Positions 24,764 to 34,034 of a stretch of DNA of 64,000 nucleotides are shown piece by piece. Made by a program: the position numbers and the translations under genes. The notes beneath the pieces were generated by a model, which did not search any database, had not been told where the DNA came from, and saw only the letters and a list, made by a program, of their open reading frames with translations. The DNA comes from Streptomyces sp. NBC_01803 (lineage in GTDB: Bacteria; Actinomycetota; Actinomycetes; Streptomycetales; Streptomycetaceae): assembly GCF_035917415.1 (NCBI RefSeq), contig NZ_CP109073.1, positions 2,091,001 through 2,155,000 of the forward strand. Reading direction: 5' to 3'. The first letter of the stretch is position 1; each line of letters begins with the position of its first letter.

Positions 24764-27004
24764 GTGCAACCCCCACCCCCCCACACGTCACACGAGGAAC
24801 ACCCGTCACAGCGGTCGACCGACCGCCGGTTCGCCCCGCGGTCCGTCGCCGTCTGGACCGCCGTCGCCATCGTGGGCGCGACCGGCTGGGCCATGCTGGC
24901 GCTCGCCCGCGGCGAGGAGGTCTCGGCCGCCTGGATGATCGCCGCGGCGCTCGGCTCGTACGCCATCGGGTACCGCTTCTACGCCCGCTTCATCGCCACC
25001 CGGGTGCTGAGAGCCGACCCCACCCGGGCCACCCCCGCCGAGCGGCTGAACGACGGCCTCGACTACCACCCCACCGACCGGCGGGTGCTGCTCGGCCACC
25101 ACTTCGCCGGCATCTCGGGCGCCGGACCGCTGGTCGGCCCGGTGCTCGCGGCGCAGATGGGATATCTGCCCGGCACCATCTGGATCGTCGTCGGCGTCAT
25201 CTTCGCCGGGGCCGTCCAGGACATGGTGGTGCTCTTCTTCTCCACCAGACGCGACGGCAAGAGCCTGGGCCAGATCGCCCGCGAGGAGATCGGCCCGGTG
25301 GGCGGCGTCGCCGCGGTGATCGCGATCTTCAGCATCATGATCATCCTGCTGGCGGTGCTGGCCCTCGTCGTCGTCAACGCCCTGGCCGAGTCGCCCTGGG
25401 GCGCGTTCTCGGTCGGCATGACCATCCCCATCGCCCTGTTCATGGGCGTCTACCTGCGCCATCTGCGGCCGGGGAAGGTCGCCGAGGTCACCGTCATCGG
25501 CGTGGCCCTGCTGCTGCTCGTCATCGCCGGGGGCCGCTGGATCGCGGAGTCCGACCTCGCCGCCGCGTTCACCCTCGATCCCCGGACCCTGGTGATCTGG
25601 CTGGTGCTCTACGGCTTCGCGGCCTCGGTGATGCCGGTGTGGCTGCTGCTGGTGCCGCGCGACTACCTGTCCACGTTCATGAAGATCGGCACCATCGGGC
25701 TGCTCGCCCTGGCCATCGTGGTCACGCTGCCCTCCCTGAAGATGGAGGCGGTCACCGACTTCGCGGCCAACGGCGAGGGGCCGGTCTTCGCCGGCTCGCT
25801 CTTCCCGTTCGTCTTCATCACCATCGCCTGCGGCGCGGTCTCCGGCTTCCACTCGCTGATCTCCTCGGGCACCACTCCGAAGATGATCCAGAAGGAGAGC
25901 CAGATCCGCACCATCGGCTACGGCGCGATGCTGATGGAGTCCTCGGTCGCGATGATGGCGATCACCGCCGCCTGTGTGCTGGACCCCGGCGTGTACTTCG
26001 CGATGAACGCGCCGCCCGCCGCCATCGGCGACACCGTGCAGTCGGCGGCGGACACCATATCCTCCTGGGGGTTCACGCTCACCCCGGAACAGCTCACCGC
26101 CGCCGCCGAATCCGTGGAGGAGGAATCGCTGCTCTCCCGCACGGGTGGGGCGCCGACCCTCGCGCTCGGACTGGCCGGGATCCTGGCCGACGTCATCGGC
26201 GGCGACAGCATGATGAGCTTCTGGTACCACTTCGCGATCATGTTTGAGGCGCTGTTCATCCTTACCGCCATAGACGCCGGCACCCGGGTCGGCCGGTTCA
26301 TCCTCCAGGACGCGCTGGCGAGCGTGCATCCCCGGCTCGGCCGGCTGCGCTCCTCGGCCTGGCTGCCCGGGGTGTGGCTGACCAGCGCGATCGTGGTGGC
26401 GCTCTGGGGCTATCTGCTGTGGGTCGGGGTCAACGATCCGCTCGGCGGCATCAACACGCTCTATCCCGTCTTCGGCATCTCGAACCAGCTCCTCGCGGCC
26501 GTCGCCCTGGCCATCTGCACGGTCCTGCTGGTGAAGTCCGGCCGGCTGCGCCACGTGTGGGTCACGCTGCTGCCCCTGACCTGGGTCTCGCTGGTCACTC
26601 TCACCGCGAGCTGGCAGAAGGTCTTCTCGGGCGACCCGGCCGTCGGCTTCCTCGCCCGTCGCGATCTGTACCAGGACGGCATCGACGGCGGCCGACTGCT
26701 CACCGGAGCCCAGGACATGGGCGACATGCGGACCATCGTGAACAACGCGACGGTGGACGCGGCCCTGTCCGCCGGGCTCGCGCTGCTCGTCCTGGTGATC
26801 TTCGCCGACGCCCTGCGGGTGTGTGTGAAGGCGGTACGGAACCCCGGCTCCGCGCGCCCGCGTGAGTCGCCGTACACCCCGTCCCGGCTGATCGCCCCGG
26901 CCGGGCTCATCCCGACCCGGGCGGAACGGGCCGAGCTGGCCGCGGCCGGGCTCGGACCCGGCGGCGGCATCCCGGCGGGCCCCGAGAAGGAGGTACGGGA
27001 GTGA
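24764..27004 (+). CDS. cstA: Carbon starvation protein CstA (pyruvate/peptide permease)
   Basis: Integral membrane protein of 746 residues with about 16-18 hydrophobic segments. CstA hallmarks are YRFYARFIATRVLRADP, DGLDYHPTDRRVLLGHHFAGISGAGPLVGPVLAAQMGYLPGTIWIVVGVIFAGAVQDMVVLF and GFHSLISSGTTPKMIQKESQIRTIGYGAML. CstA-type proteins import pyruvate or peptides during carbon starvation. The GTG start follows GGAGGACACC. Its stop overlaps the start of a YbdD-like gene (GTGA), the classical cstA-ybdD pair. It follows dasR on the same strand with an 80-base gap. Confidence 0.93.
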   Translation: MQPPPPHTSHEEHPSQRSTDRRFAPRSVAVWTAVAIVGATGWAMLALARGEEVSAAWMIAAALGSYAIGYRFYARFIATRVLRADPTRATPAERLNDGLDYHPTDRRVLLGHHFAGISGAGPLVGPVLAAQMGYLPGTIWIVVGVIFAGAVQDMVVLFFSTRRDGKSLGQIAREEIGPVGGVAAVIAIFSIMIILLAVLALVVVNALAESPWGAFSVGMTIPIALFMGVYLRHLRPGKVAEVTVIGVALLLLVIAGGRWIAESDLAAAFTLDPRTLVIWLVLYGFAASVMPVWLLLVPRDYLSTFMKIGTIGLLALAIVVTLPSLKMEAVTDFAANGEGPVFAGSLFPFVFITIACGAVSGFHSLISSGTTPKMIQKESQIRTIGYGAMLMESSVAMMAITAACVLDPGVYFAMNAPPAAIGDTVQSAADTISSWGFTLTPEQLTAAAESVEEESLLSRTGGAPTLALGLAGILADVIGGDSMMSFWYHFAIMFEALFILTAIDAGTRVGRFILQDALASVHPRLGRLRSSAWLPGVWLTSAIVVALWGYLLWVGVNDPLGGINTLYPVFGISNQLLAAVALAICTVLLVKSGRLRHVWVTLLPLTWVSLVTLTASWQKVFSGDPAVGFLARRDLYQDGIDGGRLLTGAQDMGDMRTIVNNATVDAALSAGLALLVLVIFADALRVCVKAVRNPGSARPRESPYTPSRLIAPAGLIPTRAERAELAAAGLGPGGGIPAGPEKEVRE

Positions 27005-27213
27005 AGCTGACCGCCGCCCCGCGCCGGGCCGCCGCCTGGCTGCGCTGGTACGTCACCGAGTTCACCGGGGAGAACGCCTACGACCGCTATGTGGAACGGA
27101 CCCGCCGCGCGGACCCGGCGGCACGGGTCCTGAGCCGCCGCGAGTTCGAGCACCGCCGCGTCGACGAGCGGTACGCCGATCCGCGCGACGGCCACCATCG
27201 CGGCTGCTGCTGA
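27001..27213 (+). CDS. YbdD/YjiX family small protein
   Basis: Protein of 70 residues with the family pattern WYVTEFTGENAYDRYVERTRRADPAA ... LSRREFEHRRVDERYADPRDGHHRGCC. YbdD-like proteins are required for CstA-type pyruvate uptake in E. coli. Its GTG overlaps the cstA stop codon. The tail ends in two cysteines preceded by Arg/Gly, common in the family. Confidence 0.88.
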   Translation: MKLTAAPRRAAAWLRWYVTEFTGENAYDRYVERTRRADPAARVLSRREFEHRRVDERYADPRDGHHRGCC

Positions 27214-27229
27214 GACCCGGCGGTCGCCG

Positions 27230-27280
27230 CCGGCCCGGGCCGTCACTTTTCGTGAGGGGACGGTTCGGGCCGGTTTTTTT
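27230..27280 (+). terminator. Rho-independent terminator of cstA-ybdD
   Basis: CCGGCCCG (27230-27237) pairs with CGGGCCGG (27266-27273), with an inner CCGTC/GACGG stem, followed by seven T residues (27274-27280). One of the few canonical U-tract terminators in the window. Confidence 0.85.
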
Positions 27281-27377
27281 GCCCGGGGGTTGTCAACCGG
27301 TGGCGGGGTGTGGAGCGTATTCGCAGCAGAGATCCCGGCTCCCCCGGCCGGTGACCGCCTCCCGACCCGGTGCCCCG

Positions 27378-28820
27378 ATGATCATGACCTCCCCGCCCGC
27401 CACCACCGACGGCGCGACGGACACGCCGCCGCCCGCGCGAATACGCCCGGCGGCGGTCGGCCGGCGCGACCCCTACCTGCTGGCCCTGGCCTTCTTCGCC
27501 GTCTACGCGGCGCTGTCGGTGACCCGTTACCGCCGCTTCGAGAACCGCTCCTGGGATCTGGGCATCTTCGAGCAGGTCGTCCGCTCCTACGCCGGCCTGA
27601 AGGCCCCGGTGTCGGACCTCAAGGGCGCCGGCTTCCCGATCCTGGGCGACCACTTCAGTCCGATCACCGCGCTGATCGCCCCGTTCTACCGGGTGTTCCC
27701 GACCCCGGTGACCCTTCTCGTCGCCCAGGCCGCGCTGTTCGCCCTCGCGGTCGTCCCGGTGACGCGCGCCGCGGCGTTCCTCCTCGGCCGCGCCCGGGGC
27801 GCGGCGATCGGCGTGGCCTACGGGCTGTCGTGGGGCGTGCAGCGCGCCGTCGACTTCGACTTCCACGAGATCTGCTTCGCGGTGCCGCTGATCGCCTTCG
27901 CGCTGGAGGCGGTGCTGCGGGAGCGCTGGCGCGCCGCCCTGTGCTGGGCGCTGCCGCTGCTGCTCGTCAAGGAGGACCTGGGGATGACGGCCGCGGCCCT
28001 CGCGATCGTCGTCGCCGTCCGGGCGCGCCGGGCGCGGCACGGCCGGGCCGCGCCGACCGCGCTGGCCGTCGCCGCGTTCTGCGTGCTGGCCTGCGGCCTG
28101 ATCGTCAGCGTGGTCATACCGGGCTTCAACACGGGCGGCGAGTACGACTACTGGACCAAGCTCGGCGAGGACGGCGGCGGGCCCCTCGACCAGCTCCTGA
28201 CCGGCGGCGAGGAGAAGTTCCGCACGCTGCTGTGGGTGCTGGTGCCCACCACCGGGCTGCTCGCGCTGCGTTCACCGCTGCTGATCGCCGCGCTGCCGAC
28301 GCTCGGGTGGCGCCTCGTCTCCCAGGAGCCGCACTACTGGAGCACCGACTGGCACTACAGCGCCGTCCTGATGCCCATCACCGCCCTGGCCCTGACCGAC
28401 GCCCTCGACCGCGCCCGCCACTCGCCGCGGCCCTGGCTGCGCGCGTACGCCCACCACGTGCCGGCCGCGGCCGTGGCCGCCGCGCTGGCGCTGAGCACCA
28501 CCCTCCCCGCCGCCGCGCTGACCCGCGCCGACACCTACCGCGCGGGACCGGCCGCCGAGGCGGGCGCGCGGGTGCTGGCGGTGGTGCCGGACGGCGCGGA
28601 GGTGGCGGCCAACGTCCGCCCGATCTCCCATCTCACCGGCCGCTGCCGGGTGTTCTGGATCGGGCAGGGCGACGGCGGAGCGCCCGAGTATCTCGCCTAC
28701 TACGACGCCTCCCGGACGGCGCGCTCGGTGGTCGCCTACGCCCGGCAGCTCTATCCGGAGGCCGAGTACGCCGTCCTGGCCGAGGAGGCGGGTTTCTTCG
28801 TGCTGCGCACGCGGCGCTGA
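27378..28820 (+). CDS. DUF2079 domain membrane protein
   Basis: Protein of 480 residues from ATG 27378 (an in-frame extension to 27252 crosses terminator sequence and was rejected). After a 30-residue cytoplasmic leader it has about 9-10 membrane segments. The DUF2079 signature is clear: RYRRFENRSWDLGIFEQVVRSYAGLKAPVSDLKG ... GDHFSPITALIAPFYRVFPTPVTLLVAQAALFA and WSVQ-like GVQRAVDFDFHEICFAVPLIAFALE. The C-terminal soluble part ends in EEAGFFVLRTRR. These are predicted glycosyltransferase-like membrane proteins of unknown substrate. Confidence 0.85.
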   Translation: MIMTSPPATTDGATDTPPPARIRPAAVGRRDPYLLALAFFAVYAALSVTRYRRFENRSWDLGIFEQVVRSYAGLKAPVSDLKGAGFPILGDHFSPITALIAPFYRVFPTPVTLLVAQAALFALAVVPVTRAAAFLLGRARGAAIGVAYGLSWGVQRAVDFDFHEICFAVPLIAFALEAVLRERWRAALCWALPLLLVKEDLGMTAAALAIVVAVRARRARHGRAAPTALAVAAFCVLACGLIVSVVIPGFNTGGEYDYWTKLGEDGGGPLDQLLTGGEEKFRTLLWVLVPTTGLLALRSPLLIAALPTLGWRLVSQEPHYWSTDWHYSAVLMPITALALTDALDRARHSPRPWLRAYAHHVPAAAVAAALALSTTLPAAALTRADTYRAGPAAEAGARVLAVVPDGAEVAANVRPISHLTGRCRVFWIGQGDGGAPEYLAYYDASRTARSVVAYARQLYPEAEYAVLAEEAGFFVLRTRR

Positions 28821-28867
28821 GCGATAACCGGGTGAGAATTGTCAGACCCCTCGGTCACACTGCGTGC

Positions 28868-29407
28868 ATGGACATCGTGATCAGGGACGCCGGGCCGGAA
28901 GAGTACGACGCGGTGGGCGAGCTGTGCGCCCGGGTCTATCTCGGGGACGGCCTGCTGACGTTCGGGGCGGACGACGAGTATCTCGTGGAGCTGCGGGACG
29001 CCGCGCGCCGCGCGGCCCACGCCGAGCTGCTGGTGGCGGTGGGCACGGCGGGCGGGGTGGCGGGCGAGCTGCTCGGGACGGTCACCTTCGTGGGGGATGG
29101 CGGGGAGTTCGCCAATATCGCCCGGGAGGGCGAGGCCGAGTTCAGGATGCTGGCGGTGCGGCCCGAGGCGCGTGGCCGGGGGGCGGGCGAGGCGCTGGTG
29201 CGCGAGTGCCTGCGACGCGCCCGGGCGCGGGGGCTGAAGCGTGTCATCATTTCCACTCAGTCGCACATGCACACGGCGCATCGGCTGTACGGGCGGCTGG
29301 GGTTCGTTCGGGCGCCGGAACGCGACTGGGCGTTCCTCGCCGGGCACCTTCTTCACGCATTCGCAGTTGACCTTGCTCCCAGGCGAGACCAACGGCACAA
29401 CATATAG
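28868..29407 (+). CDS. GNAT family N-acetyltransferase
   Basis: Protein of 179 residues. The acetyl-CoA-binding motif A is MLAVRPEARGRGAGEALVRECLRRARARGLKRVIISTQ (RGRGAG), followed by HTAHRLYGRLGFVRAPERDW, the usual GNAT C-terminus. Substrate cannot be told. A TTGTCA-like -35 is present between 28833 and 28860. It stands immediately upstream of the cobalamin riboswitch that controls nrdAB, with no sign of co-transcription. Confidence 0.88.
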   Translation: MDIVIRDAGPEEYDAVGELCARVYLGDGLLTFGADDEYLVELRDAARRAAHAELLVAVGTAGGVAGELLGTVTFVGDGGEFANIAREGEAEFRMLAVRPEARGRGAGEALVRECLRRARARGLKRVIISTQSHMHTAHRLYGRLGFVRAPERDWAFLAGHLLHAFAVDLAPRRDQRHNI

Positions 29408-29424
29408 GGGCTCTCGCATCCACC

Positions 29425-29632
29425 AGCACTAGATGTATGCTCAACTCGCTGTCGCCGCAGGGAATCCGGTGCGAATCCGGAGCTGTCCCACAACGGTGTG
29501 CGATGGGCTGTTTCGTGCTGCCCATGGCGAGTCCGGCCACCCGCGAACGGCATCGAACAGTCCGGGCCTCGCGAGTGGGGCCGGTGGCGGACACGCGCTC
29601 ATGTCTTTGCTGTGCCACAGCCGTGGCACCCG
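29425..29632 (+). promoter_or_regulatory. Cobalamin (AdoCbl) riboswitch of nrdAB
   Basis: The core GGAATCCGGTGCGAATCCGG (29461-29480) followed by AGCTGTCCC is the conserved cobalamin-riboswitch box. The downstream CGGGCCTCGCGAGTGGGGC segment fits the B12-box/closing region. A perfect 7-bp hairpin (GTGCCAC at 29612-29618, GTGGCAC at 29623-29629) lies before the nrdA start and may be part of the expression platform. In S. coelicolor a B12 riboswitch is known to repress class Ia nrdAB when coenzyme B12 supports the class II enzyme; the same control is expected here. Boundaries are approximate. Confidence 0.9.
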
Positions 29633-29696
29633 CATGCCTTCGCGCGCCCGCCACCCCGCCCCCGTCGGGGCCATCGCGAACCGAGGGAGAGACCGA

Positions 29697-32048
29697 GTGA
29701 CCATCGCACCCGTCGCACCCGTGGAGCCCGCCACAGCCGCGCTGTCGCGCACGCTGGCCGAGCTGACCGCCGACCTGCCCGCCGCCGACCCCGGCCGCGT
29801 CACGGAGGCGGTCGCCCGCGGAACCCACCCCGGCTCGGACGAGGCCGGCCGGCGGGCGCTCGCCATCGAGGCCGCCGCCGGGCTCATCGCGGAGGAGCCG
29901 GCCTACTCGCGGCTCGCGGCCCGGTTGCTCACCCTCGCCATCCGGGAGGAGGCCGCCGGGCAGGGCGCGGTGTCGTTCTCCGCGTCCGTCGCCGTGGGTC
30001 ACCGCGAGGGGCTGATCGCCGACCGCGCCGCCGCGTTCACCGCGCGGCATGCCGACCGGCTGGACGCGCTCGTGGAGCGGGCCGTCGCGGACGGCGCCGA
30101 CGACCGCTTCGAGTATTTCGGGCTGCGCACCGTCGAGTCCCGCTATGTGCTGCGGCACCCGATCACCCGCAAGGTCATCGAGACCCCGCAGCACTTCCTG
30201 CTCCGGGTCGCCTGCGGACTGGCCGAGGACGACTCCGAGCGGGCTCTCGACGAGGTGGCCGAGCTGTACCGGCTGACCCACTCCCTGGCCTATCTGCCGT
30301 CCTCCCCCACCCTGTTCAACTCCGGGACGCGCCACCCCCAGATGTCCTCCTGCTATCTGCTGGACTCCCCCCGGGACGAGCTGGACTCGATCTACGAGCG
30401 GTACCACCAGATCGCCCGGCTCTCGAAGCACGCCGGCGGGATCGGCCTGTCCTGGTCCCGGATCAGGGCCCGGGGTTCACTCATCCGGGGCACCAACGGC
30501 ACGTCCAACGGCATCGTCCCGTTCCTGCGCACCCTCGACTCCTCGGTCGCCGCGGTGAACCAGGGCGGCCGGCGCAAGGGCGCGGCCTGCGTCTACCTGG
30601 AGACCTGGCACGCGGACATCGAGGAGTTCCTCGAACTGCGGGACAACACCGGGGAGGAGGCCCGCCGCACCCACAACCTCAACATCGCGCACTGGGTTCC
30701 GGACGAGTTCATGCGCCGGGTCGAGGCGGACGCCGACTGGTCGCTGTTCTCCCCGGTGGACGTGCCCGGGCTGGTGGACCTGTGGGGCGACGACTTCGAC
30801 GCGGCGTACCGCCGGGCCGAGGCCGAGGGCCGGGCGCTGCGGACCGTGCCCGCGCGGCAGTTGTATGCCCGGATGATGCGGACCCTCGCCCAGACCGGCA
30901 ACGGCTGGATGACGTTCAAGGACGCGGCCAACCGCACGGCCAACCAGACCGCGCGGCCCGGCTCGGTCGTGCACTCCTCGAACCTCTGCACCGAGATCCT
31001 GGAGGTCACCGACGACGGCCAGACCGCCGTGTGCAACCTCGGCTCGGTCAACCTGGCCGCGCACCTCGGCGCCGACGGCGCGGTGGACTGGGACCAGCTG
31101 GACGCCACCGTCCGCACCGCCGTCACCTTCCTGGACCGGGTGGTGGACATCAACTACTACCCGACCGGAGAGGCCGCCACCTCCAACTCCCGCTGGCGGC
31201 CGGTCGGTCTCGGCGTGATGGGCCTCCAGGACGTCTTCTTCCGGCTGCGGCTGCCGTTCGACTCTCCCGAGGCCCGCGAGCTGTCCACCCGGATCGCCGA
31301 GCGGATCATGCTCACCGCCTACGAGACCTCCGCCGACCTCGCCGAGCGGCACGGCCCGCACCCCGCGTGGGTCGACACCCGCACCGCCCGGGGCGTGTTC
31401 CACCCCGACCACTACCCCGACGCCGAGCCCACCTGGGCCGCCCGCTGGCTCGCCCTGCGCGCCCGCGTCGCCCGCACCGGCCTGCGCAACTCGCTGCTGC
31501 TCGCCATCGCCCCGACCGCCACCATCGCCTCGATCGCCGGGGTGTACGAGTGCATCGAGCCGCAGGTGTCCAACCTGTTCAAGCGCGAGACGCTGAGCGG
31601 GGAGTTCCTCCAGGTCAACGCCTATCTGGTGGCGGAGCTGAAGCGGCTGGGCCGCTGGGACGCCGCCACCCGGGAGGCGCTGCGCGCGGCGAACGGCTCG
31701 GTGGCCGCGCTGCCCGGACTGCCGGACGAGGTGCGGGAGTTGTACCGCACGGCGTGGGAGATCCCGCAGCGCGCCCTGATCGACATGGCCGCCGCGCGCA
31801 CCCCGTATCTGGACCAGAGCCAGTCGCTCAACCTGTTCCTGGCCGCGCCGACCATCGGCAAGCTCAGCTCGATGTACGCCTACGCCTGGAAGCGCGGTCT
31901 GAAGACGACGTACTACCTGCGCTCCCGCCCCGCCACCCGGATCGCCCAGTCCGCCCGGGTGTCCGCGCCCGTCGCCGTCGCCGTCGCGGAGCCCGAGGCC
32001 GTGGCCTGCTCCCTGGAGAACCCCGAGTCCTGCGAGGCGTGCCAGTGA
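29697..32048 (+). CDS. nrdA: Class Ia ribonucleotide reductase large subunit
   Basis: Protein of 783 residues. R1 core motifs: LPSSPTLFNSGTRHPQMSSCYLLDSP (first active-site Cys), LSKHAGGIGLSWSRIRARGSLIRGTNGTSNGIVPFLRTLD, HSSNLCTEILEVTDDGQTAVCNLGSVNL (NLCTE with radical Cys), and SLLLAIAPTATIASIAGVYECIEPQ. The C-terminal redox pair is ESCEACQ. The first 80 residues lack a recognisable ATP-cone (no VIKRDG pattern). It reduces ribonucleoside diphosphates with NrdB. GTG 29697 is chosen from GGGAGAG upstream and agreement with the S. coelicolor start. The stop overlaps nrdB. Confidence 0.95.
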   Translation: MTIAPVAPVEPATAALSRTLAELTADLPAADPGRVTEAVARGTHPGSDEAGRRALAIEAAAGLIAEEPAYSRLAARLLTLAIREEAAGQGAVSFSASVAVGHREGLIADRAAAFTARHADRLDALVERAVADGADDRFEYFGLRTVESRYVLRHPITRKVIETPQHFLLRVACGLAEDDSERALDEVAELYRLTHSLAYLPSSPTLFNSGTRHPQMSSCYLLDSPRDELDSIYERYHQIARLSKHAGGIGLSWSRIRARGSLIRGTNGTSNGIVPFLRTLDSSVAAVNQGGRRKGAACVYLETWHADIEEFLELRDNTGEEARRTHNLNIAHWVPDEFMRRVEADADWSLFSPVDVPGLVDLWGDDFDAAYRRAEAEGRALRTVPARQLYARMMRTLAQTGNGWMTFKDAANRTANQTARPGSVVHSSNLCTEILEVTDDGQTAVCNLGSVNLAAHLGADGAVDWDQLDATVRTAVTFLDRVVDINYYPTGEAATSNSRWRPVGLGVMGLQDVFFRLRLPFDSPEARELSTRIAERIMLTAYETSADLAERHGPHPAWVDTRTARGVFHPDHYPDAEPTWAARWLALRARVARTGLRNSLLLAIAPTATIASIAGVYECIEPQVSNLFKRETLSGEFLQVNAYLVAELKRLGRWDAATREALRAANGSVAALPGLPDEVRELYRTAWEIPQRALIDMAAARTPYLDQSQSLNLFLAAPTIGKLSSMYAYAWKRGLKTTYYLRSRPATRIAQSARVSAPVAVAVAEPEAVACSLENPESCEACQ

Positions 32049-33064
32049 CCACCCCGGCCGACCCCAAGAGCCTGCTCGACCCGGGCTTCGAGCTGACGCT
32101 GCGCCCAATGCGCTATCCCGAGTTCTACGACCGGTACCGGGACGCCATCAAGAACACCTGGACGGTGGAGGAGGTCGATCTGCACTCGGACGTGGCCGAC
32201 CTGGCGAAGCTCTCCCCCGGCGAACGGCACATGATCGGCCGCCTGGTGGCGTTCTTCGCGACCGGCGACTCGATCGTCGCGAACAACCTGGTGCTCACCC
32301 TCTACAAACACATCAACTCCCCCGAGGCGCGGCTGTATCTGTCCCGGCAGCTCTTCGAGGAGGCGGTGCACGTCCAGTTCTATCTGACGCTGCTGGACAC
32401 CTATCTGCCCGATCCGGACGAGCGGGTGGCGGCGTTCGCGGCCGTGGAGAACATCCCGTCCATCCGCGAGAAGGCCCAGTTCTGCTTCCGCTGGATGGAC
32501 GCGGTGGAGAAGATCGACCGGCTCGAAACGGCGGCCGAGCGGCGCCGTTTCCTGCTCAACCTGATCTGCTTCGCCGCCTGCATCGAGGGCCTGTTCTTCT
32601 ACGGCGCCTTCGCCTACGTGTACTGGTTCCGCTCGCGCGGCCTGCTGCACGGTCTGGCCACCGGCACCAACTGGGTGTTCCGGGACGAGAGCATGCACAT
32701 GGACTTCGCGTTCTCGGTGGTGGACACGGTCCGGCGCGAGGAGCCCGGCCTGTTCGACGAGGGGCTGGAGCGCGAGGTCACCGCGATGCTGTGCGAAGCC
32801 GTCGAGGCCGAGCTCCAGTTCGCCCGCGACCTGTGCGGCGAGGGGCTGCCGGGTATGAACACCGAGTCGATGCGCGCCTATCTGGAGTGCGTGGCCGACC
32901 AGCGGCTGGTCCGGCTCGGCCTGAAGCCGGTGTTCGGCTCGGAGAACCCGTTCTCCTTCATGGAGTTGCAGAACGTCCAGGAGCTGACGAACTTCTTCGA
33001 GCGCCGCGCCTCCGCCTACCAGGTCGCGGTCGAGGGGACCGTCTCGTTCGACGACGACTTCTGA
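32045..33064 (+). CDS. nrdB: Class Ia ribonucleotide reductase radical subunit
   Basis: Protein of 339 residues. The di-metal and radical residues are in place: Asp75 (FFATGDSIV), Glu106 and His109 (LFEEAVHVQFY), Tyr113 as the tyrosyl radical (same H+4 spacing as E. coli His118/Tyr122), a glutamate in FAACIEGLFFYG, and Glu/His in FRDESMHMDFA. The C-terminus (AVEGTVSFDDDF) is the acidic tail that docks on NrdA. GTG start overlaps the nrdA stop. A strong terminator follows immediately, so no nrdS-type regulator gene is linked as in the S. coelicolor nrdABS operon. Confidence 0.95.
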   Translation: MTTPADPKSLLDPGFELTLRPMRYPEFYDRYRDAIKNTWTVEEVDLHSDVADLAKLSPGERHMIGRLVAFFATGDSIVANNLVLTLYKHINSPEARLYLSRQLFEEAVHVQFYLTLLDTYLPDPDERVAAFAAVENIPSIREKAQFCFRWMDAVEKIDRLETAAERRRFLLNLICFAACIEGLFFYGAFAYVYWFRSRGLLHGLATGTNWVFRDESMHMDFAFSVVDTVRREEPGLFDEGLEREVTAMLCEAVEAELQFARDLCGEGLPGMNTESMRAYLECVADQRLVRLGLKPVFGSENPFSFMELQNVQELTNFFERRASAYQVAVEGTVSFDDDF

Positions 33065-33068
33065 CAGG

Positions 33069-33101
33069 GCGCCGCCGCCGGGTGCTTCCCGGCGGCGGCG
33101 C
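33069..33101. terminator. Terminator between nrdB and M15 carboxypeptidase
   Basis: Perfect 14-bp stem (GCGCCGCCGCCGGG / CCCGGCGGCGGCGC) with a 5-nt loop, four bases after the nrdB stop, between convergent genes. Confidence 0.85.
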
Positions 33102-33168
33102 ACGGCCCGCCCCGGTGCGGGGCGGGGGCGGACCGTCGCCGCCGTGGACCGCTGTGGTCGGTCCGCGC

Positions 33169-33903
33169 TCAGACGCCGCAGTTCGGGGCGGACCAGGTCT
33201 GCGAGGACTTGTGCGCCAGGTGCGTGTGGTCGTTGTGGTCCGGGTAGCCGGGGCCGAGGATCTCGCGGAAGCCGTGGTAGCGCGCCCGCTGGGCCAGGGT
33301 GCACAACGACGGGCTGCCGACCAGGTCGACGGCGTCCCCGTACAGGTGACGGCTGGTGGAGGAGCCGCCGGCCGCGCTGTTGCAGGCGTAGGACCGGAAG
33401 CCGCTGCTGGTGGTGATCGCCACATCGCCCAGGGCGTGCCGCATCGCCTCCAGCCGCCACATGTTGACCAGGGCGTTCGCCCGCGCCTGGGAGGCGCTGA
33501 CCGCGCCGCCCGACCAGTCCGAGTTGCAGCGGTTCATCTCCGCGTAGGAGAAGTGGATCGGCGTGCAGTCGTCGTCCTGGAGGGCGTAGAGCTTGGTGAA
33601 CGTCTGCGATCCGGCGACGCCGTCGGCCGCGAGCCCGTACGCGGACTGGAAGCGCTGGACCGCCGCCGCCGTGGCCGGACCGTAGTCGCCGTCGAGCGCG
33701 AGCACGTTGCCGTAGCCGGGGTAGCCGGAGACCCGGATCTGGAGCTGGCGCACGTCCTCGCCCTGCATGCCCTGGCTGAGGGTGCGGCCCCAGGTGTAGC
33801 AACCGTCGGCGTGGGCGGTGCCGGCCGTGGTGACCGTCCCGACCAACGCTGCTGACGCGACCATGACAAATGTGAGCAGGATGCGTACCGCGCGTCTGTA
33901 CAT
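33169..33903 (-). CDS. Secreted M15 D-Ala-D-Ala carboxypeptidase with PG-binding domain
   Basis: Protein of 244 residues. A signal peptide (MYRRAVRILLTFVMVASAALVG, cleavage after AHA near 32) is followed by a peptidoglycan-binding domain (about 43-105; GEDVRQLQIRVSGYPGYGNVLALDGDYGPATAAAVQRFQSAYGLAADGVAG) and an M15A zinc peptidase domain. Zinc ligands fit SSTSRHLYGDAVDLVG (His and Asp) and DHNDHTHLA (His). Domain order matches the secreted Zn DD-carboxypeptidase of Streptomyces albus G. It acts on cell-wall peptide stems outside the cell. Confidence 0.9.
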   Translation of the reverse strand: MYRRAVRILLTFVMVASAALVGTVTTAGTAHADGCYTWGRTLSQGMQGEDVRQLQIRVSGYPGYGNVLALDGDYGPATAAAVQRFQSAYGLAADGVAGSQTFTKLYALQDDDCTPIHFSYAEMNRCNSDWSGGAVSASQARANALVNMWRLEAMRHALGDVAITTSSGFRSYACNSAAGGSSTSRHLYGDAVDLVGSPSLCTLAQRARYHGFREILGPGYPDHNDHTHLAHKSSQTWSAPNCGV

Positions 33904-34034
33904 GCCGCCTCCGTGGGGTGAGAGGTAGATAGCTCCGAGGGTGGCCCATCGGTCAACGCGCGTCAACCATGCGAGCGGGACGTCAGAGGTCCGGCCCTGT
34001 GACGACGTCCCGCCGCTCTTCTCCCCGGCGCCGA

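Noticed and set aside
24806..26554. 582-residue open frame antisense to cstA
   Set aside because: Shadow frame from GC3 bias; composition is Asp/Gly/Arg/His-rich with no domain pattern, while the other strand encodes a clear CstA.
27001..27213. Selenocysteine codon in the YbdD-like gene
   Set aside because: The frame ends normally after two Cys codons and no SECIS-like hairpin follows; the terminator explains the structure.
29498..32044. Long open frame overlapping nrdA in another phase
   Set aside because: Arg/Pro/Gly-rich shadow; only its tail from 32045 is real (nrdB).
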